A stretch of 64,000 nt of DNA from Nymphaea colorata (Eukaryota; Streptophyta; Magnoliopsida; Nymphaeales; Nymphaeaceae). Positions 1 to 13,086 of the stretch are shown here, piece after piece. Below the pieces are notes generated by a model. The model saw only the letters and a program-made list of their open reading frames with translations. It made no database searches and had not been told where the DNA came from. The translations under genes and the position numbers were made by a program. Position 1 is the first letter of the stretch. Each line of letters begins with the position of its first letter. The stretch spans positions 38,803,115 through 38,867,114 of the forward strand of contig NC_045138.2 in assembly GCF_008831285.2 (NCBI RefSeq). The letters run 5' to 3'.

Positions 1-1021
1 AATACTTTAGTAAATTTGATTGCAAAAGTGAATTTTACCATCTAAAACTCGAAGAAGAAAGTAAAAAATTAACAGCATTCACAGTTTCGAATGGATTTTA
101 CGAATGGAATGTTTTATCATTTGGATACAAAAATGCCCCAAGAAGATTCCAAAGCTTCATGGACGAACGATTTAAAGGTCTGAGAAATTATGTAATTTAT
201 ATAGATGATATATTATTATTCAGTCATACTCAAGAAGATCATTACGAATTATTAAAAGAATTTATAAATTATGCAACCAAAGCAAGAATAACAATAAGCA
301 AAAACAAAACAGTAATATGTAAGAAGCAAATAGAATTTCTAGGAATAGAAATAGAAAAAGCAGGAATAAAAATGCAAACCCATATAATACAAAAGATTGC
401 ACAAACAGAGGAATTGGATACTAAAAAAAATTACAATCCTTTTTAGGACTAGTAAACCAAGTTAGAGAATATATACCACATTTAGCAAAACACTGTAAAC
501 TACTCCAAGAAAAACTAAAAAAGAATAAGAAATATTACTGGACTGAAGAAGATAAACAACATATTGAGCAAATAAAAATAGTTTGTAAAAATCTGCCCAA
601 ACTTGAATTTTCAAATGAAAAAAAACCATTTGTATAGATTATAGAATCTGATGCGTCAGAATATAGTCATGGATCAGTATTAAAATATAGATATGAATGT
701 GATAAAAATGAATATCTCTGTAGATACCACTCAGGAAGTTTTAAAGAAAACAAAGTTAAGTGAGAAATTAATCGAAAAGAATTATTAGCACTATATTATG
801 CACTTTTACATTTCGAGATCTATGTAGTATACACAAAATTCAAATTAAGAACTGATAATACGCAGGTAAAATGTTGATTAAATGCGAAATTAGAAAATTC
901 AATTGTAAAGAAAGAAATAAGACGATTGGTAAATAACATAAAATTATTTGATTTCGATATTGAATTAATCAAGACTAACGAGAATTGCTATGCAGATTAT
1001 CTATCCAGGAATGTGAAATAG
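1..1021 (+). pseudogene. Endogenous pararetrovirus (Caulimoviridae) RT-RNase H remnant
   Basis: This is the 3' part of a plant pararetrovirus polyprotein and is cut by the window start. The frame open from nt 3 to 446 carries reverse transcriptase motifs: FDCKS near 15-29, FGYKNAP near 121-141 and the catalytic YIDD at 198-209. The frame is lost around an A-run at 423-430. The homologous reading continues in another frame through an RNase H-like region to a stop at 1019-1021, with internal stops at 635-637, 761-763 and 875-877. It is therefore an inactivated, integrated copy. No integrase domain is seen downstream. Together with the caulimovirid-style motifs, this favours a pararetrovirus over a Ty3 retrotransposon. 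The genus cannot be fixed from this fragment. Movement and coat protein regions, if present, lie outside the window. Confidence 0.8.
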
Positions 1022-1329
1022 AACATCAAAGAAGGATCTAAATAATTTCTTTATGTTGAGTTGTGGGATAAACCCTAAGTCTCTCAACCAAAAGAAATAA
1101 CTTACTAGTTATGTGAACTATATAATTACCACTGAGTAGCAGTCACCATGCCAAGTATCTCAGTAACAACGGTAATCGTATTTACCGGATACCTCCATTG
1201 GTAAGAAAAATACGACTAGTCCAGAGCAAACGACTACTAAAAAAGACATACCAAATCCGTTGATGGATGACCACTTTCCCAAAGCGATAAAAGGCGATTT
1301 AAATTGCACTAACATCATATTATCTGTTT
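1022..1329. other. Spacer between the two pararetroviral reading frames
   Basis: About 300 bp between the RNase H stop and the next large ORF. I see no tRNA-Met-type primer-binding site and no clear promoter here. It is probably part of the same integrated element. Confidence 0.4.
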
Positions 1330-2500
1330 ATGCAGCTAATCAGAATAAAACTAAAAGAACACCAAGCCCAAATAGCAGTACTACAAAACCAGCTAAAAAT
1401 ACTCCTAGAATGGAAAACCCAGACAGAATCCTTACTAAAAATCCCAGAAACCAAACCAAAGACTCCAGAACCAAAAACTTTGGAAACAACAAAACAAGAA
1501 GAACCAAGTATATCGTTTAAACCAAGATTCAAAAATATCAATTTGAACCACAGATTCCAGAAAACTCTCATACCAATCAAAACCAGTCTGTTCACACCTC
1601 CTCAGACACAAACCTATTTAGAAACAATACAAAAGGTGAAAACCGAAAGCCAGTCTATAATAGTTAACAACTATCTTAGAAACCTGAAGAAAGTCTGTGA
1701 CTCACTAAACAAAAACCCAAGAGAAAAAAATACAGTACCAAGGAAAGGTTATATCACCATTTCATATCCATGGATAAATAAGATGATAGCCTATCCCAAC
1801 ACCGACCCAAACCTAGTAAAAATGATACATTGTTATGGATTGCTACATAATGTATATACCCACAATGCCAAAGAACTAGAAAAAATTCCAGAACTATGCA
1901 AAGCAGCCAAACGTTATCTGGAGATAACAAAAACACCACTTATCTATGTGAGAATCTATGTTGCCCAAGCAAAAGTTTTCGAAGATAAAATAATCCTAGC
2001 TATATATGCCATAAAGCTCGGCTTGACAAAAGAATTAGTCCAATCAAAAGTTCAGCAACAAGAAGGGATACTTTTACCAGAGAGAATTCTTTACCAAAAA
2101 GAGACCCAATGATTTACAAGTCATATTTGAAGAACTTCTATACCAATATCAAGAACCCAACTTATGGATGTACGAAACAAGGAACGACCAGATAATATAG
2201 TTTCTATCCTTAAAAACCAAAGAAGGAAGCAAAGAAGAAATTCTAAGGTGGTTAGAAACTCTAATTATGCCGGATAGACCACCACAGACGAGAGCTATCA
2301 AAGGACCATTAATGAGAACCAGAAATCTGAAAAAATATTGCCAGTTCTTCCAGAAATACCCAGAACACCAATGCATAGAATGTGCAAATGGTAAAGAATT
2401 GTGTGAAGTAAGTTTCTAAGGAAAATGTTTCAGTCAATACTTCAATCACTACCATGAATATGAAAAAGCTGTGATTGATTGGAGCAAAAGAAGCTAGAGA
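1330..2500 (+). pseudogene. Second ORF of the endogenous pararetrovirus, frameshifted, function unknown
   Basis: A 260-codon ORF runs from the ATG at 1330 to a stop at 2110-2112. Its N-terminal part is Gln/Lys/Leu-rich and looks coiled-coil, followed by a Pro/Thr/Lys-rich linker and an alpha-helical-looking C-terminal half. Protein-like reading continues from 2111 in the next frame to about 2500. It includes a Cys-rich stretch near 2370-2405 but is interrupted by stops near 2197 and 2417, so the original ORF was longer and is now broken. Its place directly after RT-RNase H on the same strand resembles the two-ORF layout described for florendoviruses (Caulimoviridae), whose second ORF has no known function. 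That assignment is inference, since I do not recognise the protein itself. Confidence 0.55.
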
Positions 2501-2605
2501 CTAAAGAAAAGTTGAAATGCTAATGGCAGACAGAATAAAGTAGAAAGATGGTTTGATGTCTATATATATATTTGAAACCATTAATATTTTATATTTTAAT
2601 ATCTC

Positions 2606-2634
2606 AAAACCCTTAGTAATGTGCTAAGGGTTTT
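2606..2634. repeat. 11-bp perfect inverted repeat with 7-nt loop
   Basis: The arms 2606-2616 and 2624-2634 are exact reverse complements around a 7-nt loop, so a stable hairpin is possible. It lies about 40 bp after a TATA-like run at 2561-2571, downstream of the pararetroviral ORFs. It could belong to the viral non-coding region. Confidence 0.75.
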
Positions 2635-2742
2635 TGAAGGTGCCATCGATGACACATAAACAGGTTTTAAGGGTGTTATCAACAAAGCATGAAGAGTTTT
2701 TAAGGAAGCTATCAACAATGCACCAAAAGTTTTAAGTAAGTT
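2635..2742. repeat. Degenerate short repeats
   Basis: Three imperfect copies of a unit of roughly 40 bp recur here, each with a T-rich block, a TATCAACAA-like core and a GCA-containing tail. They lie between the hairpin and the tandem duplication. The repeats are diverged and the unit length is approximate. Confidence 0.4.
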
Positions 2743-2884
2743 GATTGATAATGTGTGCCTAAGATGTATATATACTTATTTTGTAGTGACTCTAACCATT
2801 TAATGATTAAATGAGCTGATTGCTAATGTGTGCCTAAGAAGATGTATATATACTTATTTTGTAGTGACTCTAACCATTTAATGA
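2743..2884. repeat. Tandem duplication of about 65 bp
   Basis: The segment 2743-2806 is repeated almost exactly at 2818-2884, with a 3-nt insertion in the second copy. Both carry a TATATATACTTATTTTG core followed by the same block ending in CATTTAATGA. No coding potential is apparent. Confidence 0.85.
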
Positions 2885-3379
2885 GGACAGTTGATTTAAT
2901 AAGTTGATTTAATATGATGGACGGTTAAGATAAAAAAAAATACAAAATACCAAAAGATGAGGTTTATAAATATAATTCTATTCAACTTAACCCATCACAA
3001 GTTAAATAACCAATAGTCGACCCATTGCCTAACCTTAGTTTCAAGTCATTGCTCTTGTATAAATGATTGATATCAGTTGGTAGGCCAATTTACAACTAAA
3101 TTCATTAGTTTTGTACAGATAACTATACTCGGACAAACACCTCAATCGTGATTAGTTTAAATATTTAGCATGTTCAGTTGCTTTCTGTAAAATTTTCCTT
3201 CCTACTCGGTTTGACAAAAATATTTCATGCAATCCTCAGTACTGTTGCTTTGGCGCTCCAGAAGCGATCTACCGATTTCTTGATCCAGAAGGCCGCCATT
3301 GCCACCGGTATTACCGCTTTCCGTTGGTGGTCTTCTCGCTTTCTCCGACGACGTCCCCATTCCGTCCGAGTCGTTAACC
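2885..3379 (+). promoter_or_regulatory. COQ3 upstream region
   Basis: This 495-bp stretch sits between the repeats and the COQ3 start. The last 100 bp become GC-rich, as expected for a 5' UTR. The frame upstream of the COQ3 start is open back to 3299 but contains no ATG, so it does not support a longer protein. No convincing TATA box was identified. Confidence 0.4.
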
Positions 3380-6300
3380 ATGGCTTTCCGGGCACTGCTT
3401 CGGCCCCGAGGGCTTGCACTGGGGTGCCGTAGACTCACCTCTTCCGGAGCTCTTTTCGGAAATTGGGATCATAGGCGTCCATTCTCGGGGGAATCCTCGT
3501 CGGACGCTTCCGCCAAACCTCCGAGGCCCACCCAAAAGCGAATCGTTTCTTCCTTGAAGGACTCGGAAATATCCAAGTTCGCAGCCATCGCAGAGACCTG
3601 GTAAGACAGCGATTCCTTCTTCTTCTTCTCCTTGTCCTCGTGGTGGGATTGTTCCACGCGAGTTTGGGAACCTTTCGTGAGCTTTCCATTTCTTTTGGCT
3701 GATCACATTCAATGTCGTGCTGTTTTCGTTATGTGGCTGTTGCCGATTTATGTTTTTGAATATTTTTTTTCGATGATTTTGTGATTGGTTTCTCATAATG
3801 TGGCATGGAAATTCGATATCAGACAATAGGCAGAAAATGGTAAGGCAGCAATTTATCATCGTAAGCTTCGTAAACCTATTGGTTCGCATCCCCATTTTCT
3901 GGGACATATGAATCGCGGAGGAACTTGTGGCTTCTGAGAAAGGCGGTTCCTGGTCCCTCCTGGTGTCACCTTTGATATTAACGCAATCATTCTAGAACAG
4001 CTCTTTATTTCCCATTTCCTAGTAAAATTTCTCCCTAGTTGCAGCTCCATAGACGAAGACCACTTGTTCTGCATATTCCATATATTATGGATTATTTATG
4101 TAACCATTTGTTTTTCTATGCATACAGTTTCAAGTAAGAAAATTTCCATTTTATAAGGATAGAAAATTGCTGATGGAGTATAAGTGGGAAATGTTTTAGT
4201 TCATTACTCTTTTTTATTGATAAACAGGTGGGATCTTGAAGGGCCATTTAAGCCATTGCATGCTTTGAATCCAACGAGGATGTCCTTCATTCGTTCGGTC
4301 CTCTGTCGACATTTCAGGTTGTTGTTTAAGCCTTATCTTGAAGTGTTACTTGCTCAGAAAGAAAGAAAAATTGTATCAGTTATTTTTGTTGTTACTTTAC
4401 AATTGGAAGATGAACAGAAGTGCTTTTCCATGCGCGCGTGCACTATGAACACAGACCATCCCCAGTTTGATACTTTCAAGTTTCAAGTTACAAAGGGAAG
4501 AGGATATACCTTTTTATCTTCGATTGAAGTATTAATGAATTTTCCCCAATGTTGGCCATTAGGAGGCATGATTCGTGAGTGGGAGTTTGGAGTTTTCCCC
4601 TTCTTATGTAACACTTGTTCGAGCATACATATACCAGTTTTCTATGAACTCTTTTTTTATGCACTTTGTTCCTTTTCTGTGAATGATTATAATTTATCAT
4701 CTATATAGGAAAGATCCATGCAACGCTAGACCTTTAGAGGGATTGCAAATTCTGGATGTTGGTTGTGGAGGTGGTATTGTTTCTGAGGTAGGCTTCCTTG
4801 TTTCACCCTTCAGAATTTTCCTTGAATTGTGTGGTTTCATGGGGCATTGCATAACATGGAAGAAAAACATTTTAAAAGATCGCTTCTGAAAGCTCCACTT
4901 TGATAGGCTGTTTTTGCATGGTTTGATTACGGTTTACTGCTGTTGTCTAGTAAGGTTTGCCAGGAAAGACCCTGAATTAGTGATCACGTGAATCGTGATA
5001 CAACAACTTCAATGAACTATCCTACATACTACTTTTAGCATATTTGACAGGAACTAGTTTCCAGTTAATTGTGTCCAGTATGTGGTAAAGATTTTCTTAT
5101 TAGGTCTATATGTGATAAGAACCTGAAAGCACTTGCATTTTTGTTTTGGGTTCTGTTTCTAATCAAGCTATATAATTCTGCCATATGATTTGTTGTCTAA
5201 AATCTTCCTTCACTTACAACTTATAAGAACGCTGGATATAAGCTTTACGATGCTGTAATTGGTTAGAAAGTGAAACACACAATAAAAGAGAATAAAACAA
5301 AAATAAGGCAAACCCAGTGCTTGCACACTTGGACATCTATGATTGTATGGACTATGGAGCTACTTTAACAAGTTCTAGTCTTCAAGTATCACTATACCCT
5401 TACTACATGTTAGAAATTGCGTTTGTGGTATATGTATGTCAATGGAACAACTGAAAGACCAAGACCTCTTCCTGATCTCATTTCATACTGAACTGAAGAT
5501 GATTAAACTCCATTAAAGGTTTGCACAAGGCTCAAGCTCTGTTCCTTTAGTTCATTTGCCATGCAGAGAAAACCTTTATCTTCTATTTTGCTCGGGTCTC
5601 TACAAATATTCAGATAATCTGATTAAGAAGCATGAAATAGCTTTTAGGATGTCAGTTGAATGCGTTTAGGAACAGATATCCAATCAATCCGTACCTGTTT
5701 ATTCACGTTTGATAGTAATTTTTTTATCAGATTTTGCTATTGAGTAATAATTTTTTCATTAAGTTGATAGTAGGATCGAATTTTGCTATTGGGTGATCAG
5801 GTCTAGTGTCAAATTCAGTTTAATTGAAAGTCTGGTAGGATGCTGAAAGATATGTATTTCAGAAGCTAACATGCTTAGGTTCCAGTATGTTATTGTCACT
5901 TGACATGTGGTTCCGGATCTCACATCTTAATGGATATGCATAGGAAATATGAGCATACAAAAAGTGTTAATATTTTTTGTGTCTTTTTGGGCATAGGACA
6001 TATCAGTATTCTTTCCACAACATCCGTATGTCCTGTCATTGGGCATGCCTCAGTATGAAATTGTTTTTGCTGAGAACAAAACAGAACTGTGTAGAATAAT
6101 AGTATAGACATGCTTTCTTTTCATATTTCATATTATATTATATTATATATATATATATATATATATATTTGGGTTTCTTTTTGGCTGGAGTGTCCTCTCT
6201 ATGCAGCAAGCTGATGGTAAACTTTTGCAGATAGTTGTGCTGTCGTCACAAAATAATATGGACTCAGCAGTCCCACACTCATGGCAGGCAACTTTGGAGT

Positions 6301-9300
6301 TGAAGGCAGAGTTAAATTAGGTAGGAACAAATTAGAGAAGAAAACAGACATAGGTTCAGAGTAACCAGATTCAACAGACATCTGATCAGTCCAATGGTTT
6401 GATGATTTAATCTAATATGGCAGATCAAATGGATCTTATGTCGTCAGAAATCTGTAGGAAAAGAGGAAAAACTGATGGGGGACTATACTAAAGTGCAGAA
6501 TATTGGCAAACGACAGAAGTTAGGGCCTTAAAAGGGTGCACTGAGTTAGGGAAGAACGACGGAAATTGATGGGGGATGAATCAGACGAGAGGGAAGATGG
6601 AAGTGCAGGACAGAAGAAAATTCAGAAAGAGAGGGAAGTCCCTTGGGACACACATTTTGGAAATACTGCATTCCCACGATCAGTCAAAATGCACCAATAC
6701 CATATTAGGGTTTTCCAAGATCTGTTCTACAGAAAGGAAGAGAGGGCAAAGGAATTCAGCCACAGAAATGCACGTCCAACAATAGGGATGGCGGTAGAAA
6801 CTATGTATTAATATTAGGTCTTTGCCCCAGTTTGTGACATACCCTTACACTAATTGGGTATAAACAACAAGACACAAAACGTGTACAAACAGCACGAACA
6901 TAAACAAAACTGGATCTGAATCAAGATCCAAATAATGTACAATACTATCCACAACTATTAATAGAAACATCCATCCTTTATTATTTTACCATATGTCACA
7001 TGTCATAATTATCTGGCTAACTATATTTTCTGAGATCTTATGAGACAGTTTCTGAAGAAAGTTCAGATAGTTTTAGTGCTAGAAACGGAAAGCTGGAATA
7101 GAGATAAATATAGAACTATTCTTCAGTTTAATCTAATTTTCTTTAAAATCTAATCTCCATTTGTCATGTATTTTTTCTTTAACAATTTAAGACAGAGAAA
7201 TAGTTTAATATTATGGTAGTTATGTGAACAGAAGATGAACTTCCTGCAGTTATAGTCTGTTACATATATTGCTGTTGCCTTTAAGTTTAGTGAGAAGTAG
7301 ATAAGTAGATAACATGGTAGTTTCACCACCAACCAGCTGTATGCATATGCTAATGTATCCCTTTGAGATAGCTGTTCTCACTGGTGCATCAATTTTTTAA
7401 TTCTCAAACAGCCATTGGCTCGGATGGGAGCAACAGTTACAGGGATTGATGCAGTGGAGAAGAATATCAAAATAGCAAGCTTTCATTCGGTATGCTGACT
7501 TCTCTGTCTGCAAGCTTATTAGGCTTGATGGTCTGATTGATTGGATAAGATATGTTGTTCTCCATGTACAAGCTTATTAGGCTTGATGATATGATGCATT
7601 GGATAACGTATGGTGTTTCTCTGGTGATATGCTTGACCCAGTAAGGTAGCAGCATCCTTGACATTGATACAATATTGATTTTGTCCGTTCGTGTTGTTTA
7701 CCAAAATGACAGAGTTATGTATCAACTCATTCATCTGTTTCATGTACTTTTTGAACTCCCTTAATGCTGTGAAAATGGCATACAAACTAACAATTGTAGG
7801 AGGACATATCTTTGTGTTTCATCGTCATGTAAATGTAGGATAGAGGAAGACGTGTAAGAAATCCCTCTTCTGCATTAAGTTTTGGCTCTTCTTTCTGTAA
7901 TGATAGTTTCTGACATCCTATTTCCATCGCTTTTCACAATTGGCTTAAAAATTGCAACATCTGTATTTCTATCTTACTTAGCCATAAGAACTAGCAAGTA
8001 CTGATGCCTTCACACAGTCCCGACACAGACTAATTTGCATTATTACATTGAAAATCTAGCCAATGATATTGGTGCAATCGGGATGCTTTCAAAACCTAAC
8101 AAATATTCTTTAGGTTAACCTTCCTATCAGAAGCTTAAGTTTGTAGATTCCGAGTTATTACCATTCATGTTCTTATGTACTTACCTTGCTACTTGAACAG
8201 GAATTGGACCCAGTTACTGCATCAATCGAGTACTGTTGTTCGACAGCAGGTGCTCTCTCATCTTTGTTCCTTTTCTATTAATTTTTTTATTTATCCAGTT
8301 AACTGCTCAGGTATGTGCATTTGATCTATGCTACAGCATTTTTTTTCTTTTGTTACTACGAACATTATTCCTCACATTGATTACTACGAACATTATTGCT
8401 CACATTGAAAATATGCATTTGTCAAGTTACAAGCCCTCAAAACAAGCTGGTCCTACTTGTTAACATGAGATTCAAGTCAAGTCTATCAATTCTGGATTCA
8501 TGAAGCTGTGTCCCTCTGAAACTGTTTCCCATTCAAGTGCCTTTATCAAGTGAAGTTTTTTTGTTATTTGCTTTCCTGCGTGATTTTGTGGCCATCAGAC
8601 TTGATGCCAAGTTACTTATCCTAGGTTGTCTTAAGAGGATAGTTTTTGAGCTTGTGGTGGCTAATAGTCATATATATGTGGACAGAGCAACTGGTTGAGA
8701 ATCAAAGGAAATTTGATGCAGTGGTTGCACTTGAGGTAAACTGGCAATCTCTACTACTGTACATTTTGGCAATGGACTTTGCATGCTTGTATAACGAGTT
8801 AATTGGTATCCTTAATTTCTTATTATGCAATGATATGCTTCATCTCAAGCAAGCATTTGTTCTGGATGTCCTTATTCTATACACATCAAAAACTGTCTCT
8901 TCAGCCACATGTTGTCGTGTGCATCACCGGCCCACTTTTTATTCTGTGGTTAAGCTTCTGAAAGTTAGGGATAAGATTGATGTAACAAGCCAGAACCAAA
9001 AGAATAACAAAATATCCAAGATGAAGAGCAAGATGAGATTGAGAGAAAAACAGTAAAGAAATTCAATAATCAGGTTGGATTTGTGTGGGTAACAGAATTT
9101 TGTTTAATAAATTTGTTGCATTTCTTCTGAGGAGAAGTTAACTTCTGTTGCTTTGGGTCAAAGAAATAATGACCATGACGTGGAAGCACCACATAAGAGG
9201 AAGACTAAGACAGAATAGAGGAAAGCAAGTTGGAAATGATAAGAGTCAATATTAAGTGTCTAGTACATTTTTTATGTTATCCAAACTCCAAAGCTGAGAT

Positions 9301-12300
9301 TCTCTAATCCATGCAACATCCAGATTGAATTAATAACACTCCAGACTCTCCAGCTTCTTATATGGTCCCAGTAGTGCATCCTTGAGAATTCTTTTACTAT
9401 GTTTCATTTTGATGAACCTCACGCTATGACTACCACTATTTGGTAATCCGTACACTTTCTTTCATAGTTTCATTCTTTTTTTTTTCCATCTGACTTGCAA
9501 CTAGATCGTGCCTCAGCAATTTGTTTCTGGGGAATCTATATCCTGACATACCATGACATTTTCGATACCTTTTGAAGAAAATACACACGTTCTCAAAATA
9601 TATAGGAACACTATCCTTTGTTCAGGACACTGGACATTGGCCGTCCAATTCTAATCCCTTTCTTTTAAGATAAAGTTAACAGCTGGGCAGGCTATTGATA
9701 TAAGCTGCAAAGGTGTATGGAATTATGGTGTTGATGAATCTTATTTGGTTGGCTGTCTTGGGCTTGTCTTTTGTGGGGCAAGACTGCAAGTGCATGACAT
9801 CGTATGCTTAAAAGGTTGCAGTTCATACCTTTAAAAAATAATATTTCTTGCGCCCCCACATGGATATTCATTTCAACAATAAATTGACTATCTGCAGAGT
9901 TAGCAGTTGGCAATAAATAAATGAACTTATGGATTATCTGCATGTTGGTAAATATGAGTGAAGCTTTACACCAAAGTAGAATATCAGATGAAAAATAAAC
10001 AAGAGAAACAAGCTCTTAGTAAGTTTACTAACCTTTTTCCAGGTGATAGAACATGTTGCCGATCCAGCAGAATTTTGCAATTCATTGGCAAATCTGACTT
10101 TAACCAATGGAGCAATGGTGGTATCAACAATCAACCGCTCAATGAGAGCATATGCAACAGCTATTGTTGCAGCAGAATACATCCTCCACTGGGTACTGCT
10201 TTATAACACAAAATTTGGAACATATTTTCTTTAGTTTTATTCAGTAAATGTTTTAAGAGCTTTGATATTTGCATGTCTTATTTGGCCTATGCACAATGTC
10301 CATGAAGGTTATGCTCCTTATGCCTTTCTCCACATAATTGACTCACCAGTTCTCAATACAGATCTTTGTTTTTAGAGTGTCTGCTGTCAATGGCTTTTGT
10401 AAGACAGGGTATTTTCAAGCTTCTTCATCTGTTCATCATGCCATTATGACTAGAAGAAGATTTGCAACCATGCTTTGACAACTAACAAGAAATCATTCCT
10501 CCACTCCTTTTAGCATGAATTTTTGCAACATATATCATCTACTGAATTACGTTAACATGAAATTTTACTGGATCGTATGTTAAGTGGCATCTTCTTGTCA
10601 ATAGGCTTTCTTAGTTATGAATCCTATGATCATGTCGGATAAGATCGCAATTCTTTGGAGAAGTATCTGATATTTAATATATTATTGTTGGATGATAATT
10701 TGGTAACCTTTGGCTGGTTTGCACCCAGCTTCAAGTGACTAGTTTATGGTGAGTAATTGAATAATGCTAAATATCCAGCCTTAGCAACTTGGGCAAACGT
10801 TCAGAATTTGGAAGCTAGGTGTTTTGTTTTACAGCAAATAGGGGAGAAAGTGTACCATCCTTCTGGAATGGAACTTTCATGCTGGAGAAAAGGCCCAGAC
10901 TAAACGAGGGTATACGGATGGATATATATGCATAGTGACTCATACATAGAGAGAGAGATTACCAATTAGAGCCAATAAAGTGTTGGTTGTGACAATCATT
11001 ACCAGCATTCATGCAAAGAATTTGCGATACTTTGATTACCAAATTCATATAATATTGCTGTGTTTGGCTTGTCTTAGGGAACGTAATTATTACTGTCAAG
11101 ATGAGCTTGACTGTATAGTGCTTTCAAGTATCCACTTTGTTTCAGAAGCTTGCAAACCTATCCATTTGGAAAGAGAAAAATTGTGCTTCAATGTGCTATT
11201 TGTGTTGAAATTCGTTTTGAGCATGATGTATATTCTCCTCCTACAATACCCAAGTTTGTAACTCTGTAAGTTAGAAACTTTCAGGCTTGCAGGGGCTTCA
11301 GAAATCCCATGCATGACCATCTCTAAAGCCTTCTCATTCAGAATGAGCATGCATGACTGGAAAATCTGGGCCCTGTGCAAAGCTACGTAACCTGACCATG
11401 TTCCATTTGGGCTTTTTTCTCATATCCCTTTGGAAAACACCTCAATCATCCATTTCCTTGTCAAATTGGTGTTTCGTACTGTTAGCCTCCCGCTAACACA
11501 GCAGGTTACAAGAGTAAGGCACCCTGCTAAAACACCTAAACACACCCACGCTGCCCTAATCCCTGATTAGGGTTCTGCGTCACCGGAGTGCCCAACGTTC
11601 AATACTTGCGATAAGCTTCAACCCAGGCCCCTTTGACCTATTTATAAGCATGTTTGGGTCAGCCTTAATGGGACCCAATCTATATCCCATATCTGGTTAC
11701 TCACACGTTGTCACTAAGAACAATGCGTGAACATTATGATCTGTAACCTCTTTAAGGAGCTAGGAGTTTGTAAATTTTAAGCCAGATCTCATTTGTCAAG
11801 GACCATGATAAACTTTCCTTGCCCTACATAATTAAAAAATTTGCACGTGTATGTCCCCGATTATCTACACATTTGACAGTATGACAGTTGATAACCTAAT
11901 CCATGTACATGTTGCATGTCCCGGTTGGCAAATGTGACCTATAGCCTAGAGGAACATGGATGTTTTACATTGAAACAAATGAATGACAGGACAATGGCTC
12001 CATGATTCTGTTATAATGTTCGTGGTAAAATGTTGTGGTAGCCTTCACCTCTTTTTATGTTTACATAGTTCTGTGAGAACATAAAAAATCGCAGGAGCTG
12101 ATTTCCCTCAATATATGATTATAAACATATTATCATCCTCCATTTCCATTGGTTGATGATTCTCTTATTTTGCACATATTTGGAAATATGACAAGCTAAT
12201 CTGTTTGTGACCGTGCAGCTTCCAAAAGGCACACATCAGTGGACAAGTTTTCTCACTCCTGAAGAACTAGTTTTGCTCTTTCAACGTGCTTCACTATCTG

Positions 12301-13086
12301 TAATTTTCCTTCTTCAACGTTTTTTATGTCGCTTTAGAAGAAATTATACTTGGTATCTATGTCACATGGACACACCTGGAAGGGTGCTGCATCTGTGTCA
12401 TCACAGCTGAACGTAGGTGCAGGTGGCACACCAGACTAATATTTTGTATTTTTCCGTCTACTTTGGTATTTTTCGTTTAGTAATTTATATTTTATAAATA
12501 CGAATAATAACTCTATGTGTTTATTTGTTTAAAATCTTATTGTTGCTATATTATATATATGGCCCTTGCACCCAAATTTTTTGAAATTGCTTTTAGATCA
12601 TGCCTGCACCTGTTCCTGTACTTGCACTCATAGATTGGTATGCATGTTCTTGAAGCATGCTATGACACCATGAAGATGGCTGTCTCCATACTGGTACTTG
12701 TACATATTTCCGTTTCCTGTTGGTCTGTGGCCCTGCACCAAGATGTCCAACGTTGTAATGCTTTCTTGGCTTCAAATCAATTTGTTCTTTCTATTTTCAA
12801 GAAGAAACCATAATTGGTTTGAGCATCCCAGCGTTGGGCACATCTTGGATTCAGGTCTAAAAAAGAAATCTAGTTGGTCGGAGATTTACTTATTTTTTTT
12901 GTTCGTCTAGAAAGCGTCCATGATGTGTTTGTATTCTAATTTGCTGCACAAATTGCTTTTCAGGTAAAGGAAATGGCTGGGTTCACATATAACCCAATAA
13001 CTGGTCAATGGGCTCTTTCTGATGACGTGAATGTAAATTTTATTGCATTTGCTACCAAGAACACTAGATGTAATGGGCCCTCATAG
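3380..13086 (+). CDS. COQ3: COQ3, ubiquinone biosynthesis O-methyltransferase (mitochondrial)
   Basis: SAM-dependent methyltransferase that carries out the O-methylations of the ubiquinone head group at the mitochondrial inner membrane. Exons: 3380-3600, 4228-4317, 4709-4787, 7412-7489, 8201-8249, 8686-8735, 10043-10192, 12219-12299 and 12964-13086. They join in frame to 921 nt (306 aa) with GT-AG borders. Residues 1 to about 60 are Arg/Ser-rich and fit a mitochondrial presequence. SAM motif I (ILDVGCGGG) is at about 118-126, the ribose-binding acidic residue (GID) at 143, and conserved COQ3 blocks such as GPFKPLHALNPTR, VIEHVADPAEFC and LPKGTHQW follow. The start at 3380 has an ideal context (A at -3, G at +4). 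AATAAA lies at 13089-13094, just after the stop. Introns 3, 7 and others hold degenerate repeats. The gene converges on CAD1. Confidence 0.94.
6130..6169. repeat. TA-rich microsatellite in COQ3 intron 3
   Basis: A TATTA/TA simple repeat of about 40 bp within the 2.6-kb third intron. Nothing else in that intron was recognised. Confidence 0.85.
7511..7626. repeat. 58-bp tandem duplication in COQ3 intron 4
   Basis: Two imperfect copies with a 58-bp period start at 7511 and 7569. Both open with CAAGCTTATTAGGCTTGATG. They lie about 20 bp after the splice donor of exon 4. Confidence 0.8.
11460..11720 (-). mobile_element. LTR-like fragment in COQ3 intron 7
   Basis: Read on the minus strand, this stretch has a GGGTCCCATTAAGGCTG block, then TATAAATAGG, then an AACCCTAATC block, an LTR-promoter-like arrangement. 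The same order of blocks occurs on the plus strand at 32.15-32.30 kb, which suggests two diverged members of one repeat family. The element boundaries are not defined and no coding part is present. Confidence 0.4.

Noticed and set aside
3299-3379. In-frame N-terminal extension of COQ3
   Set aside because: It has no ATG (the frame opens with TTG), while the ATG at 3380 has an ideal initiation context.
8646-9056. 136-codon plus-strand ORF overlapping COQ3 exon 6
   Set aside because: It only includes the 50-nt exon and then runs into an intron. The rest is not protein-like and the exon 6 donor is clear.
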